A stretch of 64,000 nucleotides of DNA, taken from NCBI GenBank assembly GCA_937873445.1, contig CALMWF010000046.1, positions 62,001 through 126,000 of the forward strand, given 5' to 3'. The stretch is from an uncultured Alphaproteobacteria bacterium (GTDB taxonomy: Bacteria > Pseudomonadota > Alphaproteobacteria > Rhizobiales > Aestuariivirgaceae). Position numbers and translations under genes: made by a program. The number at the start of each line of letters is the position of its first letter. Position 1 is the first letter of the stretch. Below are positions 21,460 through 31,336 of the stretch, piece after piece. The notes below the pieces were generated by a model. The model did not search any database, was not told the DNA's origin, and was given only the letters and a program-made list of their open reading frames with translations.

Positions 21460-22311
21460 CTATTGGCAAATGCGGTAGCCGCCGCGCCGCACCGTCATGT
21501 CGAGGTGGAAATGATCCTCGTGATAGCCGTCCGAACCGGGGCCGAGCACGGTGGTGAAGATCGGGCACAGACCGCTGTGGGCGGCACGCAGGAAGGCGCT
21601 GCGGCCCATCAGCCCCACCCCCCAGTCGTCCTTCACCGTCACGGCCGTGCCATCGGCCAGCAGAAAGGCCGACACATCCAGCGCATTGGCATAGGCATGC
21701 TGGCTCAGTTTTCCGGCCCGCGCCCCGTTGCGCCCCCGGCAGGCATAGGCGGTGGCATTGCGCAGGCCGGTGATCTTCTGTTTCAGCCTGTCCCCGGCGG
21801 CGGGCTTCACTGACTGGGTAATCCACTGATGCAGCCCCGCCGCCATCGCGCAGGAGGTCAGCGCCGGCGGCTCGATGGCCAGACCCGCCACCCTGCTGAC
21901 CAGAATGGGCGCTGGTGCCCCGCAGCCATGGGCATGCCCCATGGCGGGGGCTTCGGCCCATTCGATATCGAGGCCCTTGAGCTGCTTGCGGCAGGCTTCG
22001 CGCCCGGCGGCAATGGTGGCGGCGGACCACTCGTCCCGGCCCGGCAGGGGCACCGGCTGGGCGCGGGGCAGGCTGGCCTGTTCTGGGCCGGGCTGCGGCG
22101 CACCCTCCTGGGCGGGCGGCACGGCCATGGGCGGCATCGGGGCCGGGTCGGCACCCCGCCTGGCCAGTGGCGGCTTGGGCCGCGGCTTTGGCACCGGCAC
22201 GGTCTGGGCGGCATCGGGCAATTTCGGCTTGGGCCTGGGCAGCGGCGGCGGGGCGGCCAGAACCGGCACCGCCAGAGCCGCCACAAGCAATGCCACGCCC
22301 AACACCCTCAT
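21460..22311 (-). CDS. Extensin-like, Pro-rich secreted protein (LAS peptidase-like fold)
   Basis: A 283-residue exported protein with a signal peptide (about 1-19), a Pro-rich linker to about residue 90, and an extensin-like C-terminal domain. The domain has conserved Cys residues (CRKQL, GCGAP, TSCAMA, YACRGR) and the metal-ligand pattern HAYANALDVSAF plus HEDHFHLD found in D,D-carboxypeptidase-like LAS proteins. A periplasmic cell-wall role is likely but unproven. The stop lies 36 bases before hemB, so the two may be cotranscribed. Confidence 0.85.
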   Translation of the reverse strand: MRVLGVALLVAALAVPVLAAPPPLPRPKPKLPDAAQTVPVPKPRPKPPLARRGADPAPMPPMAVPPAQEGAPQPGPEQASLPRAQPVPLPGRDEWSAATIAAGREACRKQLKGLDIEWAEAPAMGHAHGCGAPAPILVSRVAGLAIEPPALTSCAMAAGLHQWITQSVKPAAGDRLKQKITGLRNATAYACRGRNGARAGKLSQHAYANALDVSAFLLADGTAVTVKDDWGVGLMGRSAFLRAAHSGLCPIFTTVLGPGSDGYHEDHFHLDMTVRRGGYRICQ

Positions 22312-22374
22312 AATGGCCCCCGCCTTACAACACCCACAACCAGCCAGCCGCAGCGGCAGCCCGCAAACCGAACA

Positions 22375-22389
22375 TTAACCATCTGTTGA
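22375..22389 (+). promoter_or_regulatory. Near-match CtrA box (TTAA-N7-TTGA)
   Basis: One mismatch from the TTAA-N7-TTAA consensus, also containing TTAACCAT. It lies 64 bases before the start of the secreted protein at 22454. CtrA binding is inference. Confidence 0.3.
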
Positions 22390-22453
22390 CCATAAGGGAA
22401 CCGGCAAAGCGGCACCGCGTCCACCTACGCAGCGCCCCCCAACCGAGGTATTT

Positions 22454-23257
22454 ATGCGCAAGCGTTTCCTTCTCACCGGCGCCGGCCGCGCGGCCCTGGT
22501 CCTGACGGCCCTTATGATGTCTCCTGCCAACGCGGCCGAGGATGTCCCGGCCCAGGCCTTCTATTATCTGGCCCAGGCCCACGCCATCAATGCGGCCTGC
22601 CACTTCCTGAGTGATTCGGCCCGGGATGAGCTTGCCACCTATGTTGCCCGTGCCGAGGTGGCAGCGGTGGAACGGCTGGGACTGGAGCAGGTGCGGGCTG
22701 CCCGTCAGCGTGGTGTGACCGACGGCAACGCCGCCGGCTGCCGCGACACCGCCCGCGCCACCCTGAATGAAACCCTGCTGGCCGCCCGCCAGGCGGTGGC
22801 CCAGATTGACCAGCCCGCGGCCGATGCGCAGGCCAGCCTGTCTGCGCCGCAAGCCGCCCCGGTGCAGACGGCTCTGGCCACACCGGTGCAGCAGCCGGTG
22901 GCCGCACCGGGCCAGCCCGCCGCCCGCCCTGCCACCGCCGCAGCGGCCGCGCGCCCCGCCGCAAAGCCCAGGGCCGCCCAGCGCAAGCCCGCCGCCAGGG
23001 ACCGCGCCCTTGCCGCCGCGCCCCAGAACACCGCCCCCGCCGCCCCGCGCAATTCCGGCCTCGACCAGTATGGCGCCATGGCCGAACGATATTACTATGT
23101 GCGCCGCTGTGGCGGCATGTCCTCCGGCCAGGTCATGAGTTTCTATGGCCGGGTGGTGTCTAGCCACCGGGCGGCCGTGTCCGCCTTCGGCGTGCCGGCC
23201 GTGGCTGGCACCATGCGCCGGGCCGAGGCCCGCGCCCGCTCCCGCAGCTGTGGTTAA
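22454..23257 (+). CDS. Ala/Pro-rich exported protein, unknown function
   Basis: A 267-residue protein with a signal peptide (MRKRFLLTG...PANAA). A helical N-terminal domain of about 80 residues (FYYLAQAHAINAACHFL, with a second Cys in AAGCRDTAR) is joined by an Ala/Pro/Gln-rich linker (about 118-200) to a basic C-terminal domain with YYYVRRCGGMS and a final CG. Four Cys in the mature protein suggest disulfides. I do not recognise a family. ATG 22454 follows GAGG by five bases. Confidence 0.75.
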   Translation: MRKRFLLTGAGRAALVLTALMMSPANAAEDVPAQAFYYLAQAHAINAACHFLSDSARDELATYVARAEVAAVERLGLEQVRAARQRGVTDGNAAGCRDTARATLNETLLAARQAVAQIDQPAADAQASLSAPQAAPVQTALATPVQQPVAAPGQPAARPATAAAAARPAAKPRAAQRKPAARDRALAAAPQNTAPAAPRNSGLDQYGAMAERYYYVRRCGGMSSGQVMSFYGRVVSSHRAAVSAFGVPAVAGTMRRAEARARSRSCG

Positions 23258-23285
23258 GGCCGCCATAAGCGTAACCACTGCTTAA
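23254..23285 (+). promoter_or_regulatory. Two adjacent near-match CtrA boxes upstream of ldtR
   Basis: TTAA-N7-ATAA (23254-23268) and GTAA-N7-TTAA (23271-23285) each differ by one base from the CtrA consensus and sit side by side about 190-220 bases before ldtR. The first overlaps the preceding stop codon. Function is inferred. Confidence 0.3.
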
Positions 23286-23472
23286 GCCCACCGCCCAAGA
23301 CTCCATAAACCACGGGCCAAACTCCGGCGAAATTGCGCAAAATTAGCGCGAATATAAGACCAAATTTACCGAGACTCTTCAGGTCGCCTTAAACCGCCGC
23401 GCCTAGTCTGAAGCCATCACGAGGACAGCCGTCAGAGCCGTCCCGGTAACAGGCAGACAAAGGTGGTCAAAC

Positions 23473-23988
23473 ATGAATACGCTCGCCAAGGGGGGACTCC
23501 GCCCCGTTACAGCGCAGCCCGCGCGGACGGAAATCAAGCATCGCTATCTCGAGGCGCTGACGCTGATTGAGCGCCTGCACCGCCGCCTGCTCGATGTCAT
23601 CAAGGATGACTTTGAGCGGACCGGCGAAAAGGACGTGAACCCGGTTCAGGCCCTGCTGCTGTTCAACATCGCCGACTCTGAACTCACCGCCGGTGAACTG
23701 AAGTCGCGCGGCCACTATCAGGGTTCCAATGTCTCCTACAACCTGAAGAAGCTGGTTGAGGCAGGCTATGTGAACCACGAGCGCTCCAGCGCCGACAAGC
23801 GTTCGGTGCGGGTGCGCCTGACCGACAAGGGCCATGAAATCCGCAGCCGTGTGGATGCCCTCTACAACCGCCAGCTTCAGGCGGTGGAGGAAGTGGTGGG
23901 CCTGTCGGTGGATGAATTCGACCGCCTCAACAAGGCGCTCACCCGCCTCGAGCGCTTCTGGACCGACCAGATTCTCTATCGTCTCTGA
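23473..23988 (+). CDS. ldtR: MarR-family transcriptional regulator, LdtR type
   Basis: A 171-residue winged-helix repressor or activator. The DNA-binding domain runs from about 60 to 120, with LTAGELKSRGHYQGSNVSYNLKKLVEAGYV as recognition region and SSADKRSVRVRLTDKG as wing. The whole protein resembles LdtR, known in Liberibacter and Sinorhizobium as the regulator of an L,D-transpeptidase gene (ldtP) and a sensor of small ligands. An L,D-transpeptidase gene follows directly, which supports the call. AGGTGG precedes the start by six bases. A strong terminator separates it from ldtP. Confidence 0.9.
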   Translation: MNTLAKGGLRPVTAQPARTEIKHRYLEALTLIERLHRRLLDVIKDDFERTGEKDVNPVQALLLFNIADSELTAGELKSRGHYQGSNVSYNLKKLVEAGYVNHERSSADKRSVRVRLTDKGHEIRSRVDALYNRQLQAVEEVVGLSVDEFDRLNKALTRLERFWTDQILYRL

Positions 23989-24019
23989 CCTCTGCCGAAG
24001 TGATCACCTGCAAAGCGCG

Positions 24020-24053
24020 CCCTGTGGCTGAAAAGCCGCAGGGTTCGTTTTTT
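24020..24053 (+). terminator. Rho-independent terminator after ldtR
   Basis: A 10-bp stem, CCCTGTGGCT/AGCCGCAGGG, with one G-T pair and a GAAA loop, followed by TTCGTTTTTT. It separates ldtR from the L,D-transpeptidase gene, so the latter needs its own promoter. Confidence 0.9.
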
Positions 24054-24225
24054 GGCGGCAAGGGCTTCCCGCCGGACTCAAAAACGGATTCCTGAACCCT
24101 CCCAGCCTCCCTCCGGGGCGGGGACTGTCCTGCTTTGACGGGCGGGCAGGGGACTGGTATCTGTGAACGGTTGTTGTGAGGGGCAGGGCGCGGCGGCCCG
24201 GCTGCTTGGCACAAGTGAGGCTGTG

Positions 24226-26268
24226 ATGTTTCTTTCGAAATCTGCGGGGCGCGCTCTGCGCCTTCCGGTCCGGCGCGTTTCGGCGCTGGCCCTGTGCCTG
24301 ATGATGGCGGCGGCCCATGGCCTTCCCGCCCGCGCCGAGTCTGGCAACGACATTCAGCAGATGATCAAGTCAAAGCGCCCGCCAGCGTCCCCGGCAGCCA
24401 TGCCGGAGCCTGCACCCATGGTGATGGAGCCGCCGGCTGAGCCCGCACCGGCTCCGGTGGTGGTGGCTCCGCCCGCTACGCCCGGCGTGTCACCGGCCGA
24501 ACCGGCGGAGGTGAAACCCTTTGTGCCCTCTGCCGAGGTGGCCACCCTCAAGGCCTCCGGCGAGCCGATGATCAACCCCGGCAGCGCCTCGCAATTGCGC
24601 GCCGCCGAAGCCCGCTATGCCGCCGTGGCCGCCCAGGGCGGCTGGCCCAAACTGGGCAGCGGCAGCTACCGCAAGGGTTCCAAGGGCAATCATGTTCTGG
24701 CTCTCAACCGCCGTCTGGCGCTGGAGGGATATCTTTCCTCCGCCGCCATGGACAGCAACGTCTACACCCCCGCCACGGTTCAGGCGGTGAGCCGTTTCCA
24801 GGCCAACACCGGCCTTGATGCCACCGGCAAGGTCGATGGCCCGACGCTGAAGGCGCTGAACATTCCGGCCGCCGCCCGTGTTGCCACCATCCGCGCCAAC
24901 ATCGACCGTCTCGCCGCCTATGAGCAGAACCTCGGCACGCGCTATGTCGTGGTCAATGTTCCGGCCCAGCAGATCCAGACCGTCACCAATGGCCGCATCA
25001 ATTCGGTGCACCGCGCCATTGTCGGCAAGCCCGAGCGCCCCACCCCGGTGGTCATGACGGCGCTTTCCGACATCAATTTCAATCCCTACTGGAACGCGCC
25101 CGCTTCCATCGTCGAGAAGGACATCATCCCCAAGATCCTCAACGGCGGCACCGACATTCTCCGCACCATGAACATCCGCGTGTTCAAGGGCTATGGCGGC
25201 GAGGAGGTGGACCCCGATACGGTGGACTGGAAGACCGCCGTGGCCGATGACTATCTGTTCCGCCAGGAACCGGGCGGCGGCAACGCCATGGCCACTGCCA
25301 AGATCAATTTCTCCAGCCCCTTCGGCATCTATCTGCACGACACGCCGGAACGCTATGCCTTCAACAACAATGGCCGCTTCTATTCCTCGGGCTGCGTGCG
25401 CGTGGACAAGGTGGCGGTGCTGCTGAACTGGATCCTGAACGGCCAGGATGGCATCAATGCCGGCCGCATTGACGAACTGGCCAAGTCGCAGGAAAGGCTG
25501 GATGTGAAGCTGGCCAATCCGCCGCAGTTGCGCGTGGCCTATCTCACCGCCTGGCCGGCGGGCGGTGGCACGGTTGCCTTCCGCAATGACATTTACGAAC
25601 TCGACGGCTCCGGCTTCACCGTCGGCCAGCCCATGCCGCTGGGTGAAACCAGCCCGGATGGTCAGCGCTATGTGCTGAAGCCCATTCCCCGCCAGCCCGC
25701 ATCCGTGGAAGCCGCCGAGGCCGAGGGCTTTGGCCTGTTTGGCGGCATGAGCAGCAAGAACAGGACGGCGGCCAGCAGCAAGAAGCCCGACGCCAAGACC
25801 ACGACCGCGCCCATTACCGCCACGTCAAAGCCTGCGCTCAAGCCAGCGGTCACCGACGCCCCGGCCAAGGCTGACCTGCCAGAAAAACCGGCCAAGACCG
25901 TGATTTCCACCAAGACCAGGGCTGACGCACCTAAGCCGCAGGGCGAAGCCAAGGCCTATCCGGGCCTGTTCGACTGGGCCGCCTACCGCAAGGAACAGGC
26001 GGCAGCCGCCAAGGTCAAGCCGCCGGTGAAAGCCGCTGGCAAGGCCACGGCGAAGAAGGCAGCCGACAAGACCGCGACCGACAAGAAGGTGGCCGACAAG
26101 AAGGCGGCCGACAAAAAGGTTGCCGACAAGAAGGTGACCGACAAGAAGGTCGTGGACAAGAAGGCGGCCGACAAGACGGTGACTGACAAGAAGCCTGCCG
26201 CCAAACCGGTGGACAAGACGGCCAAGAAGAAACCGCTGAAACCGCCGCTGACCACCGCCACCAATTAG
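24226..26268 (+). CDS. ldtP: L,D-transpeptidase with Lys/Asp repeat tail
   Basis: A 680-residue exported cell-wall enzyme. In order: signal peptide (1-37), Pro-rich linker (51-100), peptidoglycan-binding domain (about 145-212), YkuD catalytic domain (about 238-405) with H371 in [11 protein letters not shown] and nucleophile C390 in SSGCVRVDK, a region to about 590, then a low-complexity DKKxA repeat tail (about 614-658). It makes 3-3 crosslinks in peptidoglycan or attaches proteins to it. The tail is highly basic and not needed for catalysis. ATG 24226 is chosen because GTGAGG precedes it by five bases and the signal peptide starts there. LdtR is the likely regulator. Confidence 0.92.
   Translation: MFLSKSAGRALRLPVRRVSALALCLMMAAAHGLPARAESGNDIQQMIKSKRPPASPAAMPEPAPMVMEPPAEPAPAPVVVAPPATPGVSPAEPAEVKPFVPSAEVATLKASGEPMINPGSASQLRAAEARYAAVAAQGGWPKLGSGSYRKGSKGNHVLALNRRLALEGYLSSAAMDSNVYTPATVQAVSRFQANTGLDATGKVDGPTLKALNIPAAARVATIRANIDRLAAYEQNLGTRYVVVNVPAQQIQTVTNGRINSVHRAIVGKPERPTPVVMTALSDINFNPYWNAPASIVEKDIIPKILNGGTDILRTMNIRVFKGYGGEEVDPDTVDWKTAVADDYLFRQEPGGGNAMATAKINFSSPFGIYLHDTPERYAFNNNGRFYSSGCVRVDKVAVLLNWILNGQDGINAGRIDELAKSQERLDVKLANPPQLRVAYLTAWPAGGGTVAFRNDIYELDGSGFTVGQPMPLGETSPDGQRYVLKPIPRQPASVEAAEAEGFGLFGGMSSKNRTAASSKKPDAKTTTAPITATSKPALKPAVTDAPAKADLPEKPAKTVISTKTRADAPKPQGEAKAYPGLFDWAAYRKEQAAAAKVKPPVKAAGKATAKKAADKTATDKKVADKKAADKKVADKKVTDKKVVDKKAADKTVTDKKPAAKPVDKTAKKKPLKPPLTTATN
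26065..26199 (+). repeat. 15-bp tandem repeats encoding DKKxA units
   Basis: Nine consecutive 15-base units encode the 5-residue motifs [40 protein letters not shown] and DKKPA at the C-terminal end of the L,D-transpeptidase. The DNA units differ at several positions, so the array is not recent. Confidence 0.85.
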
Positions 26269-26386
26269 CGCCGCAGCCTGCGGCCTTCTGTCCCAATCAT
26301 TACGCCCTGTTCACTTGACCCGAAGGCCCCGCCGCGGTTCTTCTGCGCCTGAGAACGTGACAACCGCAGGGCCCCGTGAGGCAGCG

Positions 26387-27610
26387 ATGACCACCACCGA
26401 CTACCGCACCATTTTCACCACCGCCCTCGACACGCTGCGGCGCGAGGGGCGCTATCGCGAATTCGCCGACATCTGCCGCTACAAGGGCCGCTTTCCGCGC
26501 GCCCTCTATCGCGGCCCCCGGGGCGAGCAGGAAGTCACCGTCTGGTGCTCCAACGATTATCTCGGCATGGGCCAGCACCCCAAGGTGATCGAGGCCATGC
26601 ACTTTGCCATCAATGAGGTGGGCGCCGGCTCCGGCGGCACCCGCAACATTTCCGGCACCACCCACTATCATGTTGAGCTTGAGGCTGAACTGGCCGATCT
26701 CCACGGCAAGGAAGCAGCCCTGTTGTTCAATTCCGGCTACATGTCCAATGAAGCCACCCTCTCCACCTTGGGCCGTCTCCTGCCCGGCGTCATCATTCTG
26801 TCGGATGAACTCAATCATGCTTCCATGATTGAGGGCATCAAGCATGGCCGTTCGGAAAAGCAGGTCTTTGCCCATAATGACCTCGAAGACCTTGAAGCGA
26901 AGCTCAAGGCTCTGCCGCTGGAGCGGCCCAAGGTGATTGCCTTTGAATCCGTCTATTCCATGGATGGCGACATTGCCCCCATCCGGGAGATCTGTGATCT
27001 CGCTGAAAAATATGGCGCGCTCACCTATTGCGACGAGGTTCATGCCGTCGGCATGTATGGTCCGCGCGGCGGCGGCATCATCGAGCGTGAAGGCCTGCTG
27101 GACCGGGTTGACATCATCGAGGGCACGCTGGCCAAGGCCTTCGGCCTCATGGGTGGCTACATCACCGGTTCTGCCGCCCTGGTCGATGCCATCCGCTCCT
27201 ATGCGCCGGGCTTCATCTTCACCACCTCCATCGCCCCGGTCATCGCGGCGGGGGCCACCGCCTCCATCCGCCACCTCAAGGAAAGCCAGACCGAGCGCAG
27301 CCTGCAGCAGTCCCACGCCGCCCGGCTCACCGCCGCCCTGAAGGCCAAGAACCTGCCGGTCATGGCAAGCCCCAGCCATATCGTGCCGGTCATCATCGGC
27401 GATCCGGTGAAGTGCAAGAAACTGACCGACCGGCTGATGGACGAATTCAACATTTATGCCCAGCCCATCAACTATCCCACCGTGCCCAAGGGCACCGAGC
27501 GCATCCGCCTGACCCCCGGTCCGCTGCACGGTGAACTGGAAATCGCCCGGCTGGTGGCCGCCCTCGACCATCTCTGGACCGACATGGGCCTGCGCCGCGC
27601 CGCCGCCTGA
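26387..27610 (+). CDS. hemA: 5-aminolevulinate synthase
   Basis: A 407-residue PLP enzyme that condenses glycine with succinyl-CoA to 5-aminolevulinate, the first step of tetrapyrrole synthesis in alphaproteobacteria (Shemin pathway). The PLP lysine is K250 in GTLAKAFG, the PLP Asp is in [11 protein letters not shown] (216), and the glycine-loop motif [15 protein letters not shown] is at 81-95. ATG 26387 is chosen from the conserved start [10 protein letters not shown]; upstream in-frame codons add an unconserved stretch. The length matches bacterial ALAS. Confidence 0.97.
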   Translation: MTTTDYRTIFTTALDTLRREGRYREFADICRYKGRFPRALYRGPRGEQEVTVWCSNDYLGMGQHPKVIEAMHFAINEVGAGSGGTRNISGTTHYHVELEAELADLHGKEAALLFNSGYMSNEATLSTLGRLLPGVIILSDELNHASMIEGIKHGRSEKQVFAHNDLEDLEAKLKALPLERPKVIAFESVYSMDGDIAPIREICDLAEKYGALTYCDEVHAVGMYGPRGGGIIEREGLLDRVDIIEGTLAKAFGLMGGYITGSAALVDAIRSYAPGFIFTTSIAPVIAAGATASIRHLKESQTERSLQQSHAARLTAALKAKNLPVMASPSHIVPVIIGDPVKCKKLTDRLMDEFNIYAQPINYPTVPKGTERIRLTPGPLHGELEIARLVAALDHLWTDMGLRRAAA

Positions 27611-27768
27611 CCGCCGGTTCTCACGCGTCGCAAATCTGCCGCCAGCCGCCGCCCGCCAGGGCAGGGGCCGTGCTTTCGTCGGATAGTGTGAGGCCGCATC
27701 AACTTGCAACTGGACCCGCCCGCCTGAGGCTGTATTTTGCGGGCCAGCGATTCAGGAAAGGGACGGCC

Positions 27769-29148
27769 ATGGCCAGGAAAACTGCCGCGAAGAAATCCGT
27801 GAAGACCTCTGCCAGGGCGAAACCCGCCAAAAAGGCTTCCGCCCGCAAGGCACCGGCGAAGAAGGCCAAGCCCCTGTTCCCCGGTTTCTTCAAGGAGCGT
27901 CTGGCCAGGACCGATGCCAAGGTGGCCAGGGCCATTGCCGGTGAACTCGTCCGCCAGCAGAAGAAGATCGAACTCATCGCCTCGGAGAACATCGTGTCGC
28001 GCGCCGTGCTTGACGCGCAGGGCTCGGTGATGACCAACAAATATGCCGAAGGCTATCCGGGCCGCCGCTATTACGGCGGCTGCGAATGGGTGGACGTGAC
28101 CGAGAACCTGGCCATCGAGCGCGCCAAGCAGCTGTTCGGCGCCAGCTTCGCCAATGTCCAGCCCCACTCCGGCGCTCAGGCCAATCAGGCCGTGTTCTTT
28201 GCCCTGCTCCAGCCGGGCGACACCTTCATGGGCCTCGACCTCGCCTGCGGCGGCCATCTCACCCACGGCTCACCGGTCAACCAGTCGGGCAAGTGGTTCA
28301 AGGTCGCCTCCTACAAGGTGCGCGAGGACAATCACCTCATTGACTATGATGCGCTGGCCCAGCAGGCGCTGGCGGTGAAGCCCCGGCTCATCATTGCCGG
28401 TGGCTCGGCCTATCCGCGCACCCTCGACTTCAAGCGCTTCCGCGAAATTGCCGACTCGGTTGGCGCCTATCTGATGGTGGACATGGCCCACTTTGCCGGT
28501 CTGGTGGCGGGCGGCGTGCATCCCAATCCGCTTGAGCATGCACATGTCGTCACCACCACCACGCACAAGACCCTGCGCGGCCCGCGCGGCGGCATGATCC
28601 TGTCGCGCGATGAGGATCTGGGCAAGAAGATCAACTCCTCCGTCTTCCCCGGCCTGCAGGGGGGGCCGCTTGAACATGTCATCGCCGCCAAGGCGGTGGC
28701 CTTTGGCGAGGCGCTGAAGCCCGCCTTCAAGACCTATGCGAAGAATGTGGTGGCCAATGCCAAGGTGCTGGCCGAGACCATGATAGAGGGTGGCTGTGAC
28801 ATCGTTTCCGGCGGCACCGACACCCACCTCATGCTGGTTGACCTGCGCCGGAAGGGCATTTCCGGCAAGGCCGCCGAACAGGCCCTGGGCCGCGCCAACA
28901 TCACCTGCAACAAGAACGGCATTCCCTTCGATCCCGCTCCCTTCACCATCACCTCGGGCATCCGCATCGGCAGCCCGGCGGGCACCACGCGCGGCTTCGG
29001 CCCCGCCGAGTTCCGCGAGGTGGGCCGCCTCATCATCGAGGTGGTGGATGGTCTGGCCGCCAATGGCGAAGACAGGAACGGCAAGGTGGAAGCAGCGGTG
29101 AAGCGCAAGGTCGAGGCCCTGACGAAACGGTTCCCCATCTATTCGTGA
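27769..29148 (+). CDS. glyA: Serine hydroxymethyltransferase with basic N-terminal extension
   Basis: A 459-residue PLP enzyme that interconverts serine and glycine while charging tetrahydrofolate with a one-carbon unit. The PLP lysine is K267 in [14 protein letters not shown], and ASENIVS (71-77) and [13 protein letters not shown] (92-104) are typical. The catalytic domain starts near residue 39 ([11 protein letters not shown]). Residues 1-35 are an extra Lys/Ala/Arg-rich, AAKK/PAKK-type tail resembling histone H1 tails. ATG 27769 follows AGGAAAGGG and is well supported, so the tail is probably translated. Heads the glyA-nrdR-rib-nusB block. Confidence 0.95.
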   Translation: MARKTAAKKSVKTSARAKPAKKASARKAPAKKAKPLFPGFFKERLARTDAKVARAIAGELVRQQKKIELIASENIVSRAVLDAQGSVMTNKYAEGYPGRRYYGGCEWVDVTENLAIERAKQLFGASFANVQPHSGAQANQAVFFALLQPGDTFMGLDLACGGHLTHGSPVNQSGKWFKVASYKVREDNHLIDYDALAQQALAVKPRLIIAGGSAYPRTLDFKRFREIADSVGAYLMVDMAHFAGLVAGGVHPNPLEHAHVVTTTTHKTLRGPRGGMILSRDEDLGKKINSSVFPGLQGGPLEHVIAAKAVAFGEALKPAFKTYAKNVVANAKVLAETMIEGGCDIVSGGTDTHLMLVDLRRKGISGKAAEQALGRANITCNKNGIPFDPAPFTITSGIRIGSPAGTTRGFGPAEFREVGRLIIEVVDGLAANGEDRNGKVEAAVKRKVEALTKRFPIYS

Positions 29149-29165
29149 TGGGTTAGTCTGGTCCC

Positions 29166-29651
29166 ATGCGCTGTCCCTTCTGCGGCAATGAAGACACTCA
29201 GGTGAAGGATTCGCGGTCGTCGGAGGACGGCACCGCGATCCGCCGCCGCCGCCTCTGTCCCGATTGCGGCGGCCGCTTCACCACCTTCGAGCGCGTGCAG
29301 CTGCGCGAACTCATGGTCATCAAGAAGTCGGGCCGCCGCGTGCCCTTTGACCGCGAGAAGCTGGCGCGCTCGGTCAATGTGGCGCTGCGCAAGCGCCCGG
29401 TGGACCCGGAGCGGGTGGAACGCATGATCTCCGGCATTGTCCGGCAGCTTGAAAGCCTGGGTGAAAGCGAACTCAAGTCCGACATCATCGGTGGCCACAT
29501 CATGGAGGGGCTGAAGAACCTCGATGACGTGGCCTATGTGCGCTTCGCCTCGGTCTATCAGAATTTCCGCGACCTCAAGGATTTCGTGAACATCCTCGGC
29601 GAAATGAAGGGCGAGGAGGGCGAGGCCCGCCCCGAAGGCCGGGAGGAGTGA
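29166..29651 (+). CDS. nrdR: Transcriptional repressor NrdR
   Basis: A 161-residue repressor of ribonucleotide reductase genes. The N-terminal zinc ribbon has CPFC (3-6) and CPDC (31-34), and the ATP-cone domain (about 49-139) senses ATP/dATP through [14 protein letters not shown]. It lies 17 bases after glyA, and its stop overlaps the ribD region. The glyA-nrdR-ribD order is conserved in many alphaproteobacteria. Confidence 0.97.
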   Translation: MRCPFCGNEDTQVKDSRSSEDGTAIRRRRLCPDCGGRFTTFERVQLRELMVIKKSGRRVPFDREKLARSVNVALRKRPVDPERVERMISGIVRQLESLGESELKSDIIGGHIMEGLKNLDDVAYVRFASVYQNFRDLKDFVNILGEMKGEEGEARPEGREE

Positions 29652-29653
29652 CC

Positions 29654-30730
29654 ATGCCGGGCCTTGCGGGCCGCTGGATGGATCTCGCCAACCGCCTCGG
29701 CCGCCGCGCCCTGGGCACCACGGCGGAAAACCCGCCGGTGGGCTGCCTTCTGGAGAAGGATGGTCTGGTGGTGGGGCTGGGCTGGACCCAGCCCGGCGGC
29801 CGCCCCCACGCCGAAACCGTGGCCCTGGCCATGGCGGGGGAGGCAGCGCGCGGCGCCACCTGTTTCGTGACCCTGGAACCCTGCGCCCATCACGGCAAGA
29901 CCCCGCCCTGCGCCGAAGCGCTGGTCAGGGCCGGGGTGGCGCGGGTGGTGGCGGCAATCGGCGACCCCGATCCACGCGTGGCGGGCAGGGGCTTTGCCAT
30001 GCTGCGCGCCGCCGGCATTGCGGTGGCGGTGGGCGAAGGCGCGGCGGAAGCCCGCCGGACGCTTGCCGGCTTCCTGAATCGGATTATCAGCAACCGCCCG
30101 CAAGTCATTGCCAAACTGGCGGTTTCCTCCGATGGCAGGATCGCGGCACAGCCCGGCACGGAAACTCGCATCACCGGCCCCGAAGCCTGGGCCCGCACCC
30201 ATTTGCTGCGGGCAGAGGCTGATGCCATCCTCGTCGGCCTTGGCACGGTTCTGGCCGATGACCCGGACCTGACCTGCCGCCTGCCGGGCATGGCGGGACG
30301 CTCGCCCGTCCGCGTGGTGGCCGACAGCCAGCTGCGCCTGCCGCCCCACAGCCGCCTGGCCGCCAGTGCCACGGAAACCCCGGTCTGGCTGCTCTCCACC
30401 CGCGATGGCGCGGTGGCCCCCGGTGTCAGCGTATTGGTTTGCGCCGCCGCCCCTGATGGCCGGGTCAACCTTGCCGACGGACTGGAAAAACTGGCCGGGC
30501 GCGGCATCAACACCGTGCTGGTGGAGGGTGGGGCGCACCTGATCGATTCCCTCTGGCAGGCCGACTTCATTGACCGTCTGCACATCCACCGTTCGCCCCT
30601 CACGCTGGGGCCGCAGGGGCTGGCGGCGGGACCGCTGCTGACAGAGGCGGCAAAGCGCCTTAACCTCATCACGGAACTGCGATTGGGCGAAGACACCGCC
30701 TCCGTCTATGAACGGCGCGGACAGGATTGA
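29654..30730 (+). CDS. ribD: Bifunctional riboflavin biosynthesis deaminase/reductase
   Basis: A 358-residue fusion. The N-terminal deaminase (about 1-140) has the zinc motif HAE (52-54) and EPCAHHGKTPPC (C77, C86), and the C-terminal reductase (about 150-358) has NADPH-binding VVADSQLRLP and VEGGAHLID. Together they carry out steps two and three of riboflavin synthesis from GTP. ATG 29654 follows GGGAGGA by seven bases; GTG 29648 is an alternative. No FMN riboswitch can fit, as nrdR abuts it. Confidence 0.96.
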   Translation: MPGLAGRWMDLANRLGRRALGTTAENPPVGCLLEKDGLVVGLGWTQPGGRPHAETVALAMAGEAARGATCFVTLEPCAHHGKTPPCAEALVRAGVARVVAAIGDPDPRVAGRGFAMLRAAGIAVAVGEGAAEARRTLAGFLNRIISNRPQVIAKLAVSSDGRIAAQPGTETRITGPEAWARTHLLRAEADAILVGLGTVLADDPDLTCRLPGMAGRSPVRVVADSQLRLPPHSRLAASATETPVWLLSTRDGAVAPGVSVLVCAAAPDGRVNLADGLEKLAGRGINTVLVEGGAHLIDSLWQADFIDRLHIHRSPLTLGPQGLAAGPLLTEAAKRLNLITELRLGEDTASVYERRGQD

Positions 30731-30733
30731 ACC

Positions 30734-31336
30734 ATGTTTACCGGACTTGTCAGCGATGTGGGCGACGTGCGCGCGATTGTGCGCGAGGCCCAACTCACCC
30801 GCTTCACCATCGCCTCGGCCTATGACCCGGCCACCATTGCCCTCGGCGCCTCCATCGCCTGTGACGGCTGCTGCCTCACCGTGGTGGCCGTGACCGCAGG
30901 CGCGCGCGGCGCTGACTTCAGCGTCGAAGCCTCGCCCGAAACCCTGGCCCGCACCACCCTGGGCAGCTGGCAGACGGGCCGCCGCGTCAATCTGGAACGC
31001 GCCCTGAAGCTCGGTGACGAACTGGGCGGCCACATGGTGTCCGGCCATGTTGATGGTGTGGCCACCATCGTCTCCATCAGCGCTGACGGCGGTTCGTCGC
31101 GCTTCGTCTTCGAGGCTCCGGCGGCATTGGCCCGCTTCATTGCCGAAAAGGGATCGGTGACGCTGAACGGCACCTCGCTCACCGTCAATGCGGTGACGGT
31201 GAACCGCTTCGGCGTCACCCTCATTCCCCACACCCTGGCCGTCACCAGCTGGGGCGGGGCCAGGGCGGGGGACGCCGTCAACATTGAAATTGACCTGCTG
31301 GCGCGCTATGCCGCCCGCCTCAGTGAGTGTTCATGA
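30734..31336 (+). CDS. ribE: Riboflavin synthase, alpha subunit
   Basis: A 200-residue enzyme that dismutates two 6,7-dimethyl-8-ribityllumazine molecules to riboflavin. It begins MFTGLV, the canonical start, and has two tandem lumazine-binding barrels (about 1-97 and 98-195), each with a similar hallmark: [11 protein letters not shown] in the first and GTSLTVNAV in the second, and HMVSGHVDG between them. It starts three bases after ribD and its stop overlaps ribH. Confidence 0.97.
   Translation: MFTGLVSDVGDVRAIVREAQLTRFTIASAYDPATIALGASIACDGCCLTVVAVTAGARGADFSVEASPETLARTTLGSWQTGRRVNLERALKLGDELGGHMVSGHVDGVATIVSISADGGSSRFVFEAPAALARFIAEKGSVTLNGTSLTVNAVTVNRFGVTLIPHTLAVTSWGGARAGDAVNIEIDLLARYAARLSECS

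Noticed and set aside
29640-29660. FMN riboswitch upstream of ribD
   Set aside because: ribD begins within a few bases of nrdR, leaving no leader.
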